DNA from: Euonymus europaeus
Lineage: Eukaryota > Streptophyta > Magnoliopsida > Celastrales > Celastraceae
Reading direction: 5' to 3'
Length of the DNA: 64,000 nucleotides
Assembly (NCBI GenBank): GCA_963580455.1
Contig: OY756961.1
Coordinates: forward strand, 21,743,001 to 21,807,000
Shown here: positions 34,851 through 47,619 of the stretch, in pieces
Layout: each line of letters starts with the position of its first letter
How positions within the stretch are numbered: position 1 is the stretch's first letter
The notes under the pieces: model-generated
Seen by the model: only the letters and a program-made list of their open reading frames with translations
What the model was told of the DNA's origin: nothing
The model's database searches: none
Position numbers and translations under genes: made by a program

Positions 34851-34965
34851 TTAGACATGCACCATGTTAAAGAAGAAAATTGTCAATTCCAGTTCACAAT
34901 AAATAAATAAAATAATATAAAATGTCTTGCTTCATTTTTCTTTTTCATTTCAATTCTATAAGTTG

Positions 34966-37428
34966 TGCTTGGAAAGCGTTTCGTCTTCTGTATTACTGAC
35001 TACATGATTGGTATCTCTTAAGTAGTTAAGCTGTTTTATCAATGATAGTGTCGGTTTGCTCATTTGTTCATGCGCTACGTTCTCTGCTTATAATTTATTG
35101 TTAATGAGGGATTGTTTACTCAGCTGCAATGCAAAGATTATAGTGGCCGATACACACAGATTTGGCCACTCCTGAGTAACTGGTGCTGTTAAATGTGTTA
35201 CAATTTTGAAATGGGCTCTGGAGGCCCACAATTGTTTTCAAACCCATAGCCACTATTACACAAAACTCTAGGCCCGAAAAATGTTGTAGCTCAGGGTTTT
35301 CCTTTGGTGGTTATTCAGACCAATGAACATATACCATGGAGGCAAGCTAACAATTTTATGTATCCGATATGAGACTAAATTTAGGTTGTGAGGTTCGTAT
35401 GTGTAGAAATTTTTCACCTGACGATAAGGTATGTTGGTCAGTCCGAAGGCTAGCATGTGGATACAAAGTAAAAGTCGAACTCAAAATCTTATGAGCCCAT
35501 ACAATTTGACCACTAAGATATTAACCACTAAACTACCATCCAAGTAGTTGAATGTAGCTGACAAGTGCGCTGACTAGTTTAAAATTCTTTTTGGGGACTT
35601 TTTCTTTGCTTCATTATGTGATCACCAAGAAAATATGAAGAAAAGAAAAGAAAAAACTTTGGTATCTTAAGCAGCAATCATTCTTATCATAAATAATTAC
35701 AAAATCTAATCGCTTTTTTCGTTCTAACCCCGTCTCTTAAGCTACCCTATAGAATAATCATCTCGAAGAATCATCATCACATAAATAAGAAAATTATGGC
35801 AGAAGCATCTATGACGTACGCTTAATGAAGTTATATTATAATCTTAATCTCAATATTAAGTCACGCTTAAGTGCGACGCTAACGTCATGCAAGAAAGCTT
35901 AATCAACATGATTAATTGTAACCAAAGTCTAATCAAATGTAAGATTCGGACTATGATATATCCTACCTCTAGCTGGCTACTAAAGTATACATACATTAAA
36001 GTTATGTTGATTCTAACTTGGAAGGAGTATTTGATTGTAGTTTGTGTTTTCTGTTGATGCAAGAGTTTCATGTACTTTCAGCCAAACTATACTTTCCTTT
36101 TCTATTTCTCTCTTCAAGTTCACATCTCATGTCTTTAATTCTTTTGTTTATGGAAAAATCTTTCACCAAATTTGAGTGAAGGCCAATTGTTGTACACTCT
36201 TCTGCCCTCTTTGGAACAACTGCATTTGTCAAGCATGTGCTACCCATTCTCCATTTTTTTTATGTTCTTTTATTATACCAATTAAGTGATGTGCTTTCTA
36301 TTTATATATACAAAGCACTATGAAATTAGTTATGAAACTCAGCTCGATTGAAATCGGATTAGAAATATAGGCCGGAAAGTAAGGTTTTTGACTCGTTTAG
36401 TGATCGAGAACGATATCACATAAATTTATAATTTAGAGAAAGTAAGGTTTGTGACTCGTTGGGGTGCGCGCTCGGCTGAATCAGTTTTAATCATATTAAA
36501 GTCGATTTTTCCTCCATTGAAGGTTTGTTTTTCTCTATGATTATAAATTTTCTCTGTTTTATGAAATTTCTGCTATTAGAAAAAACTAATATAAGAGCAT
36601 CTTTTGAACAAGATAGAGGGAGGGGGGTTTTGTGGCTTTTGTTTGCCTTCCAATAGAAGCTCTTGAATGTGACCATTCATTGAAAAGCATAAAAAAGTAT
36701 GTCATTCACTCATGGCATCTGAAACAAATATAAATAATTTATGTCTCTCACTCACGGCATCTGAAACAAATATATAAAACATTATATCCTTCCAATTCAA
36801 GATTAAATATTTTTAAAATAAGAAAATATTTAATTAATTAATTAAGACCCAGTAAGAATTAAGGAGACTTTGTGTGGGGCCTTCGTTTCTCTGACTTCCA
36901 CTAACACAATATTCCAAACACAAAAACAAATTTAAAGTTGAGATTTCCAATCAAATGACATTCCCACACACACACACACTCAGTATTTTATTTTGGCATT
37001 CAAATATTCCCTTTCAAATTTATTTCTTTTCTTTCTCTGAAAGTTTGTGCCAACTTTAGTAGTAATAACAATCAAAAATTAAAGCTACTTTAAACTGAAC
37101 CTTAAAGTTCCCCCTATAATGAGCAAGTACATATATATATATAATCATAATTAATTATTATGCAATAATTACACTAGTATAAAATTATGCTTCACACATG
37201 ATCATGTTATTGCCCAACTTGAATCAATCTGCCTCTTGTTAGCCCAACAATGGTGATCTTGCCTTCTTCATACAAATTCTTCTACAACTAGTGCCCGGTG
37301 GGGCTTGAGTGTGTGTTTTTGTGATCTTTTTCCAATTCACCTCATCATGTATACCCAACTTGGCTAGGTATTTCGATAAGGAGAATCGATTCGATGCGCG
37401 GAATTTACGTACTCAATCGATCCATCAT
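34966..37428. other. intergenic, no gene seen
   Basis: Convergent spacer between FQR1 and the bHLH gene. It contains a (CA)n run near 36963-36980 and otherwise unremarkable AT-rich DNA. The 3' UTR of the bHLH gene probably occupies the last few hundred bases. Confidence 0.6.
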
Positions 37429-39453
37429 CTACCTGAAAGTTCCTCCAAATGTTGGTGTCCAAAAATCAACAGCAGTCTCATGAGTGACAGGAAAAGTGCT
37501 TGAAATTGGGACTAGACATAGTCCTCTACTTCTAAGGTCTTGTTTGGGTCCTTCAGTGTCCTTAGATTTGTCCCAACTCTGCAACAATTAATATAAGAGT
37601 TTAATTTGTAGTAATATACGTACAAGCTAATTAAAATATATGTATTGTTTCTTGAGTGCATTTATTATAATATGAATATTGATCGAGCACTCAAGAAATA
37701 ATATATAAATACCTGTTGTTGTTGTTGATGATGGTGTATGGGAGCTCCACTTTTCATGTATGGTGTGCTTAAAACCTGTGATATAAAATAACAAACCCTT
37801 GTATTAAAATTGAAAAATCGTTTATTTCAAAACCCTAAATTGGTGAGAAGAAATAAAACCCTAAATTTGTGAAAAGAATGTGGCATCTAGGTTTGGGACT
37901 TACAGTGACCTGCTCATGGAGGAATTTGATGTATTCAATGGCTTCAGAGAGCACCGACGCTGTATCAGTCTGACACACACACACAAATTCAGAATGAAAA
38001 TGATTTCTCACTCTTACTCTTTGAGAAAGGCAACACTAAAGCAAGATATTAATTGATTTGAGAAATCAAAATCTATATATCCGTATATCATGCTTGCTTA
38101 CATACCTTTCCGAAAGGTGAAACCAATTGTTGAAGTGCAGTGATTCTGTCCCCCATCTTTTCTTTCCTCACCTATACATACACATATATGTACAAACAAC
38201 CCAAAATTATCATCTAATAATCTCTCCTCTCTCCACATATCAATATATATACATAGACTTAATTAAAACGATAATGTTAATTTGTACCTTGAACGGAGGC
38301 AAAGGCGTTGAATTTTCATTTCTGGGCCTTTTGGATGCTGATTCACTACTACTGCTTTTCTTCACCACTGAACCTGAGTCTCCAGCTTGATGAGATATAT
38401 TCTGCTAATTCAAAATTAATCAATAAAATGCTTCATTAATTACAAGAGCACATATTTATCTGTCTTTTGGAATGCATTAATTACCTTTGGTTTTTCATTG
38501 AAGCTTTGTGTAGGAAATTGAGGCTGTAATGTTGGGAAGAATCCAGGCCTCATGTCGGTCATGGAACTGGCGGACGCGTTCCAAAACGCTGCGTTGTTTG
38601 AGAATTGCAACTGGCTTTGTTGTTTAGGAGGTGAAATTGTACTTCTCGGGAACTGTGGAACTTTAGACCAAGAATTAGGCCCTAGTTCATTAGTACCACT
38701 CATGCCGTAATTTGGAACTCCGTATTGGTAATTCATCGATCGATGGTGATGATTCTCGTACGAAGATTGTTGTTGTTGATTTTCATCGGGTCCGAATAAT
38801 CCTTGCAACATAGTCGAAGGACTGCCATAGAGAGAAGAAGAGTCCATCTGAAAATTACTACAAGGCAAGCCTTGGCATGTCACAGTACTACTTTGATCAC
38901 TCGAGCTTCCATGAGGACTAAACTGTGGTGGACCTGGTGGTTGATCTAAAGAAAACCCTCTATTGATTTGTTGAAAATTCATGTTGTCTTGAAGAATTGA
39001 TCGAAAACTCTGCTCGGTTTTATCTCCGCGACTACATCAAAAAGAAAATAGTTAAGCAGGGTTGAGTTTGACATTGCTTATTTTTATCTGCTTCTGCTAA
39101 AGCAATTGAAATTTGTATTAATTAGGGTTTACAAACTACATATATATATATACTTACAGTAAGGCTTGGTTCCAATCCATGGAGTGTGAAGAGAGGCCTA
39201 AATCAATCATAGGCAAGTCAAGGCCAGTAGAATCAGGACCTTGAAGCTTCTGGGGATTATGAAAAACAACTGAACTATTATCGGAGGCCGAATCCATGGA
39301 AGGTCTTGCTTTAATATCTACAATCTCATTTGGCCAACCAAAGCTGCTGTTGTTAATCGTCGAAGAAGAAGACGACGTGGGGGCGGCCGCCTCATACCGG
39401 TTTCTTGATGAATCCCACCAACTGTTGCTTGTGTTGAACTGGTCATCTGCCAT
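37429..39453 (-). CDS. bHLH transcription factor, bHLH112/bHLH123 group
   Basis: Seven exons on the minus strand: 39453-39158, 39031-38485, 38404-38288, 38171-38106, 37969-37904, 37775-37713 and 37578-37429, giving 434 aa with all GT-AG introns. The N-terminus has 'NSWWDSSRNRYEA' and the family block 'MDWNQALLRGDKTEQSFRS' spanning the exon 1-2 junction. The bHLH runs from KRPRNENSTPLPPFK (306-320) through VRKEKMGDRITALQQLVSPF to DTASVLSEAIEYIKFLHEQV (to about 363). The basic part lacks the H-E-R set of classical E-box binders, as is usual for this group. The C-terminus has SRGLCLVPISSTFPVTHE and ends WTPTFGGTFR, closest in memory to bHLH123. Nuclear, probably dimeric; bHLH112 in Arabidopsis acts in salt and drought responses. 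The exon 3 acceptor is a tandem NAG-CAG, so one Gln may be optional. Confidence 0.9.
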
Positions 39454-39525
39454 GGCTAAGAAGCAGCTAGCTCAAGTAGTATCCTCTTATAAGATTGCTT
39501 TGCTCTTGTTGATGGGTTTTGGTGC

Positions 39526-39536
39526 TTATATATAAC
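39526..39536 (-). promoter_or_regulatory. TATA box of the bHLH gene
   Basis: Minus-strand TTATATATAAG, about 75 bp upstream of the ATG. Confidence 0.55.
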
Positions 39537-39539
39537 ATA

Positions 39540-42180
39540 AAATGATGGAGAACGGTTTGCTGCATCTATGTGTATTTATATCATCTAGCTAAGAAATTAA
39601 ACCTCCTTTGGGACTCATTAATTGAGTGGGGTTGACATTTTGAGATGATTAGACAAGATAAATTTTCATTTTCTTCTAAGAAAAATAATAAAAATTATTA
39701 CTTTAAAGTATTGTTCTAAGTACTTAAAATCAAAGATTGTAGTATTTTAATTAAAAGGTTATGATGAAATATGTTCTTTTTCGAGCTTATAGGTTAAATT
39801 CCTGTTTTGAACCCTTATGCGAAAATTTAATTTTTATGTATTCTTCTAGCATGCGTGACACACAGATTTATCTGATACATATCTAAAGATAGAGATCACG
39901 GATTCTCATGTAAAAAAACAATTAATTAATTTTAAAATTATTATTTTAAGTAGTATAGATTGGAGTGACTAATTTCAAAATGTTCAAACTACTAGTGCTA
40001 AACTGATTTGACAATCAAAAAATATCTTGCTTCCATATGAACATTACCCATAATTTCTCAAGAAATGCAGTCACCTGAAGAAAGTTGACAACCACTAACA
40101 CAAGATTATCAATAGCACATAATGGGATTGTCAAAATTGTCTCTAATAATGATCAACTGATTATTGAATATGTAAGAACAAATTTTGTTGGTATATGATG
40201 GGAAATCGTTTTCCTTAGGTAGGTGAGAGTTTATACTAAGCTAAGCATGCCCCGGCAGTAGTTTTTGCGTTTCAGAGTCACTTAGCAATCATGTTGGCTT
40301 GAATCAAATATTCAAATATTGAATTGTGTGGTACAACTTGGATTTTTTTTATGAAGTCAAAGATAAGATCATATTGACCTTGCTACAAAGTCAATTAGGT
40401 TTGGAAGTTGAAATCCAATTGATTTCCCAACCAATTTTTCCTAACAAGAGTATTCAAATTTTTTTTCTTTCTTGATTACCGATCCCTTGATTGTTTGTAA
40501 AAAAATAACACTTCTTGGTCATAATTTTAGTACTCAATAAAAAAAAACATGACGCAATCGCATTACTAAGTATTGAGGGTTAAATACACCTTCGGTGATT
40601 TAAAAAAATCATTTTTTATTTTCTGTTTTGCTCAATAATGCTTAAACGTTGTATATCAGTAATATAAAATTTTAGTTTATTTTAGATTGGTCACTTAGGT
40701 TACCATTGGAACAACAAGGTTATCATATTGAAACAAATTGAAACTTTAAAGTGATTGATTTGTAACGTTTGAACATTGATCAATGACTAAAATGAAAAAT
40801 GACAAATATCTTTCAATGACAAATCAAAACGTTAGTATATATAGATGTTGAATAAAAAATTAGGAGAATTGTTCAATTTGAATTTTCCTTCAATATTGTT
40901 TTGTTTTATGACTTATCCCATGATTCTTAACCGCCCAAAAAGCAATAAACATTGACATTTTGACTTGGTGAGTGGTGGTGAGACCGGAGGAAGACTTTAG
41001 TTGCGTCATGCTTAGTAGAGTTTGACTTTTTTTTCTTGAAACGCAAATATTAAAAATCAACGTGTGTGGTCCACACGCATTGGATTGCACGCGTGCAAAG
41101 ACATGTAGGACCCATTCCCTGCCTCCCACCCTATGTGTCAGAGCCACCCTGAAGATGACCTGTTTTATCAATTTCTTCAAAAATCTAATCATTTGGCCTA
41201 ACCCTGGTTTTACAAGTACTTAATCCTTTTATATTTCATTGTGCGACTTTTAATTTGATAAAGATTCAACAAATATCTTTAGCTTGAACCAATCAATTGG
41301 TTTATTTAAGGCTAGCCGTGTTCGTTTTGGAGAATAACACACTTGAAACAATGGATCGTGGTTGAGTTGGTGAATTTGATCGTGATAACTCTTTACGTAA
41401 TAAGGAAATTATCAGTTTAAGACTCATAAGTGTTATTTCATTCTTGCAATTTTGTGAATGAGCTCTTACTTAGTCTTCGTGTGCTAAAGTAACGCAAAAG
41501 AAAACAAGGGTCGATTGGTTAGTTCATGACTAACCCAACATAATTTGTAATCCATCAACAAAATTGAGAGAAACATCAAAAATAATTTTATTTCATCATT
41601 AGCTTCTTTTTTACAAAAACGACTACAGCCCTATTAATACTAAAACTGAAAAATCCGAATAAAAATAAAATTACTAATAATAAAATTAAAATACTAAGTC
41701 TACGAAAATTCATAATAATTCTATAAGAAATAGAATCCTAAATTCCTAATAAGAAAATAAAAAAAATTAAACTTACTCTCTTAATAACTAAAGAAAACTA
41801 ATATACTTGTCATACGTCAGTCTCTTGCACTCGAAAAATAACTCGCCATCAAGTTACAATTTGGATGAAAATAATTGTCTCGAAAGCAAAACTCATGCAA
41901 AACAAAGTATTCAAAGACTTCAAGACCATAGGTTGAAATTGTAGCCTTTTCCTTCAAAACATATGGATCATAAGATGACCCTCGAGAAAATCCTCCAGCA
42001 CATCTTCTACCTACTTCGGGTCTTCTGTCATTTCCATTGAGATTCATCTCAGCGTGCATGATCTACTATAGCTGCACATGTTGCCACTCATGTTGCTCAT
42101 CTAAAAAATCCTCAAACGTCGTCCACAGTGCCTCAACCCTGCGATCTTCGTTAACAAGGTTGCATGTTGTTTTTGCCTCC
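39540..42180. other. bHLH upstream region and degraded repeats, no gene
   Basis: AT-rich. The block 40580-40850 has 'gattggtcactta' and 'caatgactaaaatgaaa' text reminiscent of the foldback family at 29544-30588, but too diverged to bound. Minus-strand frames at 41817-42251 are open for 60-80 codons with retroelement-like composition, but I do not recognise them. Confidence 0.45.
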
Positions 42181-42313
42181 TGTAGAAAGCTATATGTGGT
42201 GTAAAAAGCCAATTTTCTCATTCGTATATTCACATCGACGACTATCAACATGCATCCCTATATATTGTGTATATAGACATATATTTACTAGAGTACTCTT
42301 AGGTGTTCTAACA
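42181..42313 (-). repeat. 3' LTR of a decayed copia element
   Basis: Minus strand TGTTAGAACACC ... TTTCTACA, 133 bp, with a TATA-like core (ATATATGTCTATATACA). A purine-rich tract (GAGGATGAG) precedes it on the minus strand, where the polypurine primer should be. Confidence 0.6.
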
Positions 42314-42315
42314 CT

Positions 42316-44270
42316 CATCCTCAAATTGGAGCATATATTTCAATCATACCCAACTTGTTACAAATATAAGTTATTTGACTCCCTGCAAGAGTTTTAGTGA
42401 ATACATCAACTACTTGATCTCCAGTTTTGACATGTCTAACACAAATCAACCCCTTTTGCAATTTCTCACGAACAAAATGACAATCAACTTTAATATGTTT
42501 CATCTGTTCATGAAACACATATTAGAGACTATATATATAGCTGCTTGATTATCACACCACAATTGTATAGTGGTTGAGTCCTTAAGTAAGTGATGTACCC
42601 ATATAAATTCAGAAGTTGAGTGAGTCATGATTTATATTCATATTCTGCAATTGACCGAGCTTCCAGTACACTTTACTTCTTACTCTTAGAGGATATTAAA
42701 TTCCCTCAAACAAAGACACAATAAACTGTAGTAGACTATCGATCTATCGGACAACGTACCAATCAACATCGCAAAACCCTTCTATTCTACTATGACCCCA
42801 ATCTTTATAACCAACACCACGACCTGGAGCACTTTTGAGATACTTTATAATGTGAACAACTGCATCCCAATAAAATATTTGAGGAGATGACTTCAATTGA
42901 CTGATCACACTCACTAGAAAAGCAATGCCAGGGTGCGTCACAATAAGGTAATAAGTTTACCAACCAATTGCTTATATCGTTCAAGATCAGGAAGTAAATC
43001 TCCGTCTTCATTTGTGAATTTCACATTAGGTACCATAGGAGCATCACACGATTTGGTTGCCTCATTATATATATTAAGAACGAATTTTCTCTAGTATAAA
43101 AAATATAGTTCTTACTACGAGATTTCTCAATCCCCAAGAAATATTGAAGATATCTAACATCATTTGTTTGAAATCTTACGTGAAGGAAATATTTAAGAGT
43201 AGTAATACACATACCATCACTCCTTGAAATCAAAATATCATCAACATAGACTATAGAACAATGAACCCTCACTCAGATTTGTGATAGAAAATTGAATGAT
43301 CGTGAGCGCTCTAACATAATTTGAACTCAAATACTACCTCGCTGAATCTACTAAACCAAGCATGGGGAGATTGTTTCAGTACATACAATGATTTTAGTTG
43401 AAAAGACACTTTCTTAGACTTCCCTTGAGCAACAAACCCAGATGGCTGCTCCATGTATACCAAGGCTTTTTTGATATCCAACTAATGTAGAGGCCAATGG
43501 TATATGACAACTAGCTAGGGAGATAAACAACCAAATAGAAGCAATCTAATCAACAGAAGAAAAAGTCTCATAATAATCAACACCATACGTTTAAGCATAA
43601 CTTATAGCAACTAATCATGCTTTTTGGAGAGCGAGAGAACCATTCGGTTTACTTTAATAGTGAAAACCCACTTGCAATCAATAACATGTTTAGCCATCAG
43701 AAGTGAAACAAGCTTCCAAGTACCATTCTCCTTAAGAGCGGCCATTTCATCTTGCATAGTCTGACACCACCCAAAATGGGAAAGAACCTTTAAAACAGAC
43801 CTAGGGAGAGACATATAATCAAGGGAGGAAATAATAGACTGGGAGGCAAGAGATAAACTTAATTTGATAAGAAACAAAACAATAGATAAGATACTTATAA
43901 GAATGGTTACCTTTTAAAAGAGAAATAGGAAGACCTAGACCGGAATCAGTGAGGTGAGAGGGCTTCGATGTAGAGTTCAAGAAGCGGGTGGAGGTAGGTC
44001 ATCGTGGTCTGTCATCAATGATACTAGAGGATAGAACATAGTAAGGAGTATCACCACCAAGAACATAAGAAGACATGCAATTGATCAAATAACAAGAGGT
44101 ATCAACAGCATTAGCCCAAAAGATTTTGAAACTCTCATGTGAAACATTAAAGCCTGTGTAACTTCTATAAGGTGACAATTTTTTCTTTCAGCCACCCCAT
44201 TTTGTTGTGGGGTGGCCAAAAATGAGCATTGGTGAACAATACCATGTTGAACCAGAAAAGAAGAAAAAGA
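42316..44270 (-). pseudogene. Ty1/copia pol relic (integrase end, RT, RNase H)
   Basis: Read on the minus strand: the integrase C-terminal motif TPQQNGVAERKNCHLIEV (near 44212-44160), the RT entry 'WCQTMQDEMAALKENGTW' (43780 region), the RT active site SIVYVDDILIS with 'LQYFLGIE' (43260-43120), 'MTHPGIAFLVSVISQ' and 'SAPGRGVGYKDW' (42940-42790), and the RNase H end 'DCHFVREKLQKGLICVRHVK' with 'VFTKTLAG' (42500-42370). The order is that of copia pol. Every segment is in a different frame or broken by stops. Gag, protease and the 5' LTR are missing; the text changes at about 44390, where another repeat starts. Confidence 0.9.
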
Positions 44271-44394
44271 GTGACAAAATTACTCTTTAGCATTGTCACT
44301 CCCATAACACGAATAAAAGCATTATGTTGAGTATTAATTTCAGCATAGAAGGCACAAAATATATAATATAAGTATACACGAATTTTCATTAAAT

Positions 44395-46172
44395 TTTAAT
44401 AATATTTATTTATCAATAAGTCCTTAAATGAAAATGTGTATTCTATTAACTACCTTCAATTTTTCAATATTTCAATATTTCAATACATATTTCAAATAAT
44501 TATGGACAAATCTACCTTTATTCTAATAAATCCTTATGCACATGACATATGTTGACATCATCAAAATCTTTTTAATAGTTTTTCTTTTAAAAACTTTAAA
44601 AAATTTCATAACTCAAAATACAAGTCGTATTTTTAAAAATATATAGATTCATAATCAATGCGAAAAACTCTGTCCAATAAAATTCATTGTTGATATGTCT
44701 AAATGTAAATTCGTCAAATACTCTGAATGAATTCAGAGGATTTCTCAAATTTATGCATAATTTATAGGATTTCTCAAAACTCACCTAAACAAATCAGAGA
44801 AATTTTTAAAATTAAGCAAAAAAGTTCAAAGAATTTCATAAAATATATCAAAAAATCATAGAATTTCTGAAAATAAAAAAATTATTTAGAGGATTTCTCA
44901 AACTTGCTTAAAATTTAGAGCATTTCACAAAATTCACCAAAACAAATCAAAGAAGTTTTTAAAATTAAGCAAAAAAATTCAAAAGATTTCATAAAATATA
45001 TGAAACAAATTAAAGAATTTATATAAATTAAACAAAAATAACCAAAACTCTAAAACCTACATTCCTAAACCCCAAAAACCAACGCCCTAAACTCTAGAAT
45101 CCTAAACACTAAATCCAAATCACTTAAACCTCAAAATCCTAAACTCTAATATCCAAACCATAAACTCCTAAACTTTAAACCCTATAACCAAAAATCCTCT
45201 GAATTTGCAAAAAATCTTCTGAATGTTAACAACTAAGGTTTTAATTTTGAACATAAAATCTTACGAATAATTAAGAGGAATTTGCAAAAATAAGAAGAAA
45301 ATCATAAAATTTTACTAGCCAATATTCTCAATCCTCAAACCCCAAAACCTTAAGTCCTAAACCTCAATGTCCTAAACCCCAATATCCTAAACACTAAATT
45401 ATAATCTCATAAACCCCAAAACCATAATTCCTAAACTCTAAACACTAAACTCTAATCTTCTATACCCCAAAACCGCAAACTCCTAAACTCCAAACCCTTT
45501 TACTAGAAATCCTTTGAATTTCCTATCAAAAATGTTAGAGGATTTCTCAAAATCAAATAAAAAACAATCAAAAATTCAGATGATGAGAGGATTTGTCAAA
45601 CTTACTCAGAATTCAGAGAATTTCACAAAACTCACCATAAAAATTCAGAAGATTTTTTGAAATTAAGCAGAAAAATTCAGAGAATTTTCGTAAACTCTCC
45701 AATACGCCCGAAACTTGGTTGGGAATCATAGTGCTTGCTCTTGTGAGCTCAACGATGTCTTCGATTTTCAAAACGGTGGTTGGAGTAGGCCGGATTGAAG
45801 AACAGAAGTTTCAGTGGCCAGAAGTTTTTCTTCGTGATTTTGGTGGCTACGGTGGATGAAAATTTTTGTGATTTGTTGATTTTTTTCTCCTAGAAATTCA
45901 AGCTTTGTTTCGGTGATTACAGCGACAAAAACGGTGGTCGAACGACAAGGATCCATTGTTGGCAAAGTTGTGTGTGCGAGAGATGGAGAGAGAGTGTGTG
46001 AGAGAAAGAGATGATAAACTTGTCATTAAATTAGTTAAAACATTAAATTTTTCTTTATTGGGTCATGATTCAAATACTTAAGGTGTATTGGGCTACAAAT
46101 ACTTTTAAAAGATTAAATGAAATAAAAAATTCATATAAAAGACTTATCAACAAAAAAAACTAATATTTAATT
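44395..46172. mobile_element. TIR element with internal tandem and telomere-like repeats
   Basis: The left end 'TAATATTTATTTATCAATAAGTC' region (44398-44421) is mirrored by the inverse of 'gacttatcaacaaaaaaaac' and 'taatatt' at 46141-46168. Between are diverged repeats built on 'gaggatttctcaaa ... aaaactcacc ... aaaattaagcaaaaa' (about 44730-44830, 44885-45005, 45575-45690) and a block of CCTAAAC-type repeats. No transposase is recognised. The ends and class are tentative. Confidence 0.45.
45050..45505. repeat. degenerate telomere-like repeats
   Basis: Dozens of 'cctaaac', 'ccctaaa', 'cctaaacccc' and 'ctaaactct' variants resemble the plant telomere unit CCCTAAA, but spacing and sequence are irregular and exact units are rare. 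Confidence 0.6.
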
Positions 46173-47611
46173 TAAAATCAATACGTACATGATCTCTCTT
46201 CTTCAATAGAAAATCAATATTTAATTTATTTTTTAATATAAAATCATAATTTGTAATGTGAGTGGTATTAAAAAAAAAATTAGTGTTTCTAAAAATGACT
46301 CATACGTCGTCGTGTCTATCAGGTGTTTGTAAAAATGAACAATATAAACTTGTTGTGTCATTAAATCACAATAAGAGATAAGGAATAATATAATATTCTC
46401 TTCATAAATTTTTTACCAATCAAACATCGAAATCCAAATAATTCTCACTGCTATTTTTATTCACATTTATGTTCTCGTTCCCATTTTCATTCCGACCACT
46501 AACCAAACACAGTGCTAGATGTTTCTATGTTAATGTCAGTGTAAGAAGGGATATTTCAAGTATCTACAATAATAATATAAACAACCAAAATAATAAAACT
46601 TTGATTGGGGAGAATATGATCATTTGATGGCACGATCTTTCTATTTTTAGAAACAAGTGGAGGTTGTTGGAAAGTGACCTAATTAAGTGTGATACATTCC
46701 CATATCATGAATACATGTATTAATAGTTAAAACATATAAAATAAATCAAGTTGCCTCTATGATCATTATCACATATATTATTAAATAAAATAATTCGATG
46801 AAATTAAGTATAATATTTTATATACACACACACACATATGCTCTCTTATTAATAGCTTAATTTTATCATAGCCTATAACTTATAACATGCAATAAAAAAT
46901 GATGTCATGAGGTTCTAAGCTTGAGGTGTATATATATATATATAGAAGATGACAAAACAACTACAATATTTAGTGACAAAACAAACAACTTTGTTTGGAC
47001 ATAATTTAGTGACATCCACGTGAACTCCGAAGCAGACTAAATGGTCGGAGACGGACAAGCTACACGAGTGACAGAATGAGAGTACTCATTGAAGAATTGA
47101 TCATGTGTGAGGGTCCCTAGCTAGTTTAAATAGTCATCCATGAAAATGAAATAGTAGTAGTAGTAATAATAATAATAATGAAAAATAAAACAATCAATCT
47201 AGTATTGAAAAACCCACCTTTAACATTAGTCAATACAACAACGTGTACCTTAATTTCTTGCATTTTATTCATGCGGGGCGTGTTGTGATAAAAAGTCAAC
47301 GCACTTAAGGGGTTGGTTTTCTTTTGCGAACATGACACATATTTCACCAAACTCATCATCATTATTAATCCCCAAGTCAATTAGGCATGAGTCAACGGGT
47401 CAGATATATGTATATGTATATGTATCGATGCAAAATCCGCACGAACGTACGTCAGCAGCCGAGAAGACTATTACTCAGATGTAAACCCTATGACTCTCGC
47501 ATGAACAATGGAATCACGATACTTTACGGTTTGGACACACTTTACTTTACTCAAGTTAGTAATTTTTTTAAAAGTAAATCAATAATCAAATGTTTCAATT
47601 GTGAGAGTACC
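46173..47611. other. intergenic, no gene seen
   Basis: AT-rich, with an (AC)n run near 46822-46838, a (TA)n run near 46930-46943 and a (TAA/TAG)n run near 47153-47180. No conserved frame. Confidence 0.6.
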
Positions 47612-47619
47612 CCTGAGAT

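Larger units (their letters stand above)
23764..34965 (+). repeat. segmental duplication, unit 2 (PBP1b - FQR1)
   Basis: Right copy of the tandem duplication. It starts at the 'gtccgaaccccgtcacc' block that follows FQR1a's 3' flank and ends in the FQR1 3' flank (cttgcttcatttttc ... caattctata). The two units abut within about 10 bp, as expected for unequal crossing-over. This unit keeps both genes and has fewer large insertions. Confidence 0.85.

Noticed and set aside
45050..45505. True interstitial telomere array
   Set aside because: Units are irregular and exact CCCTAAA repeats in phase are rare, so I call it telomere-like only.
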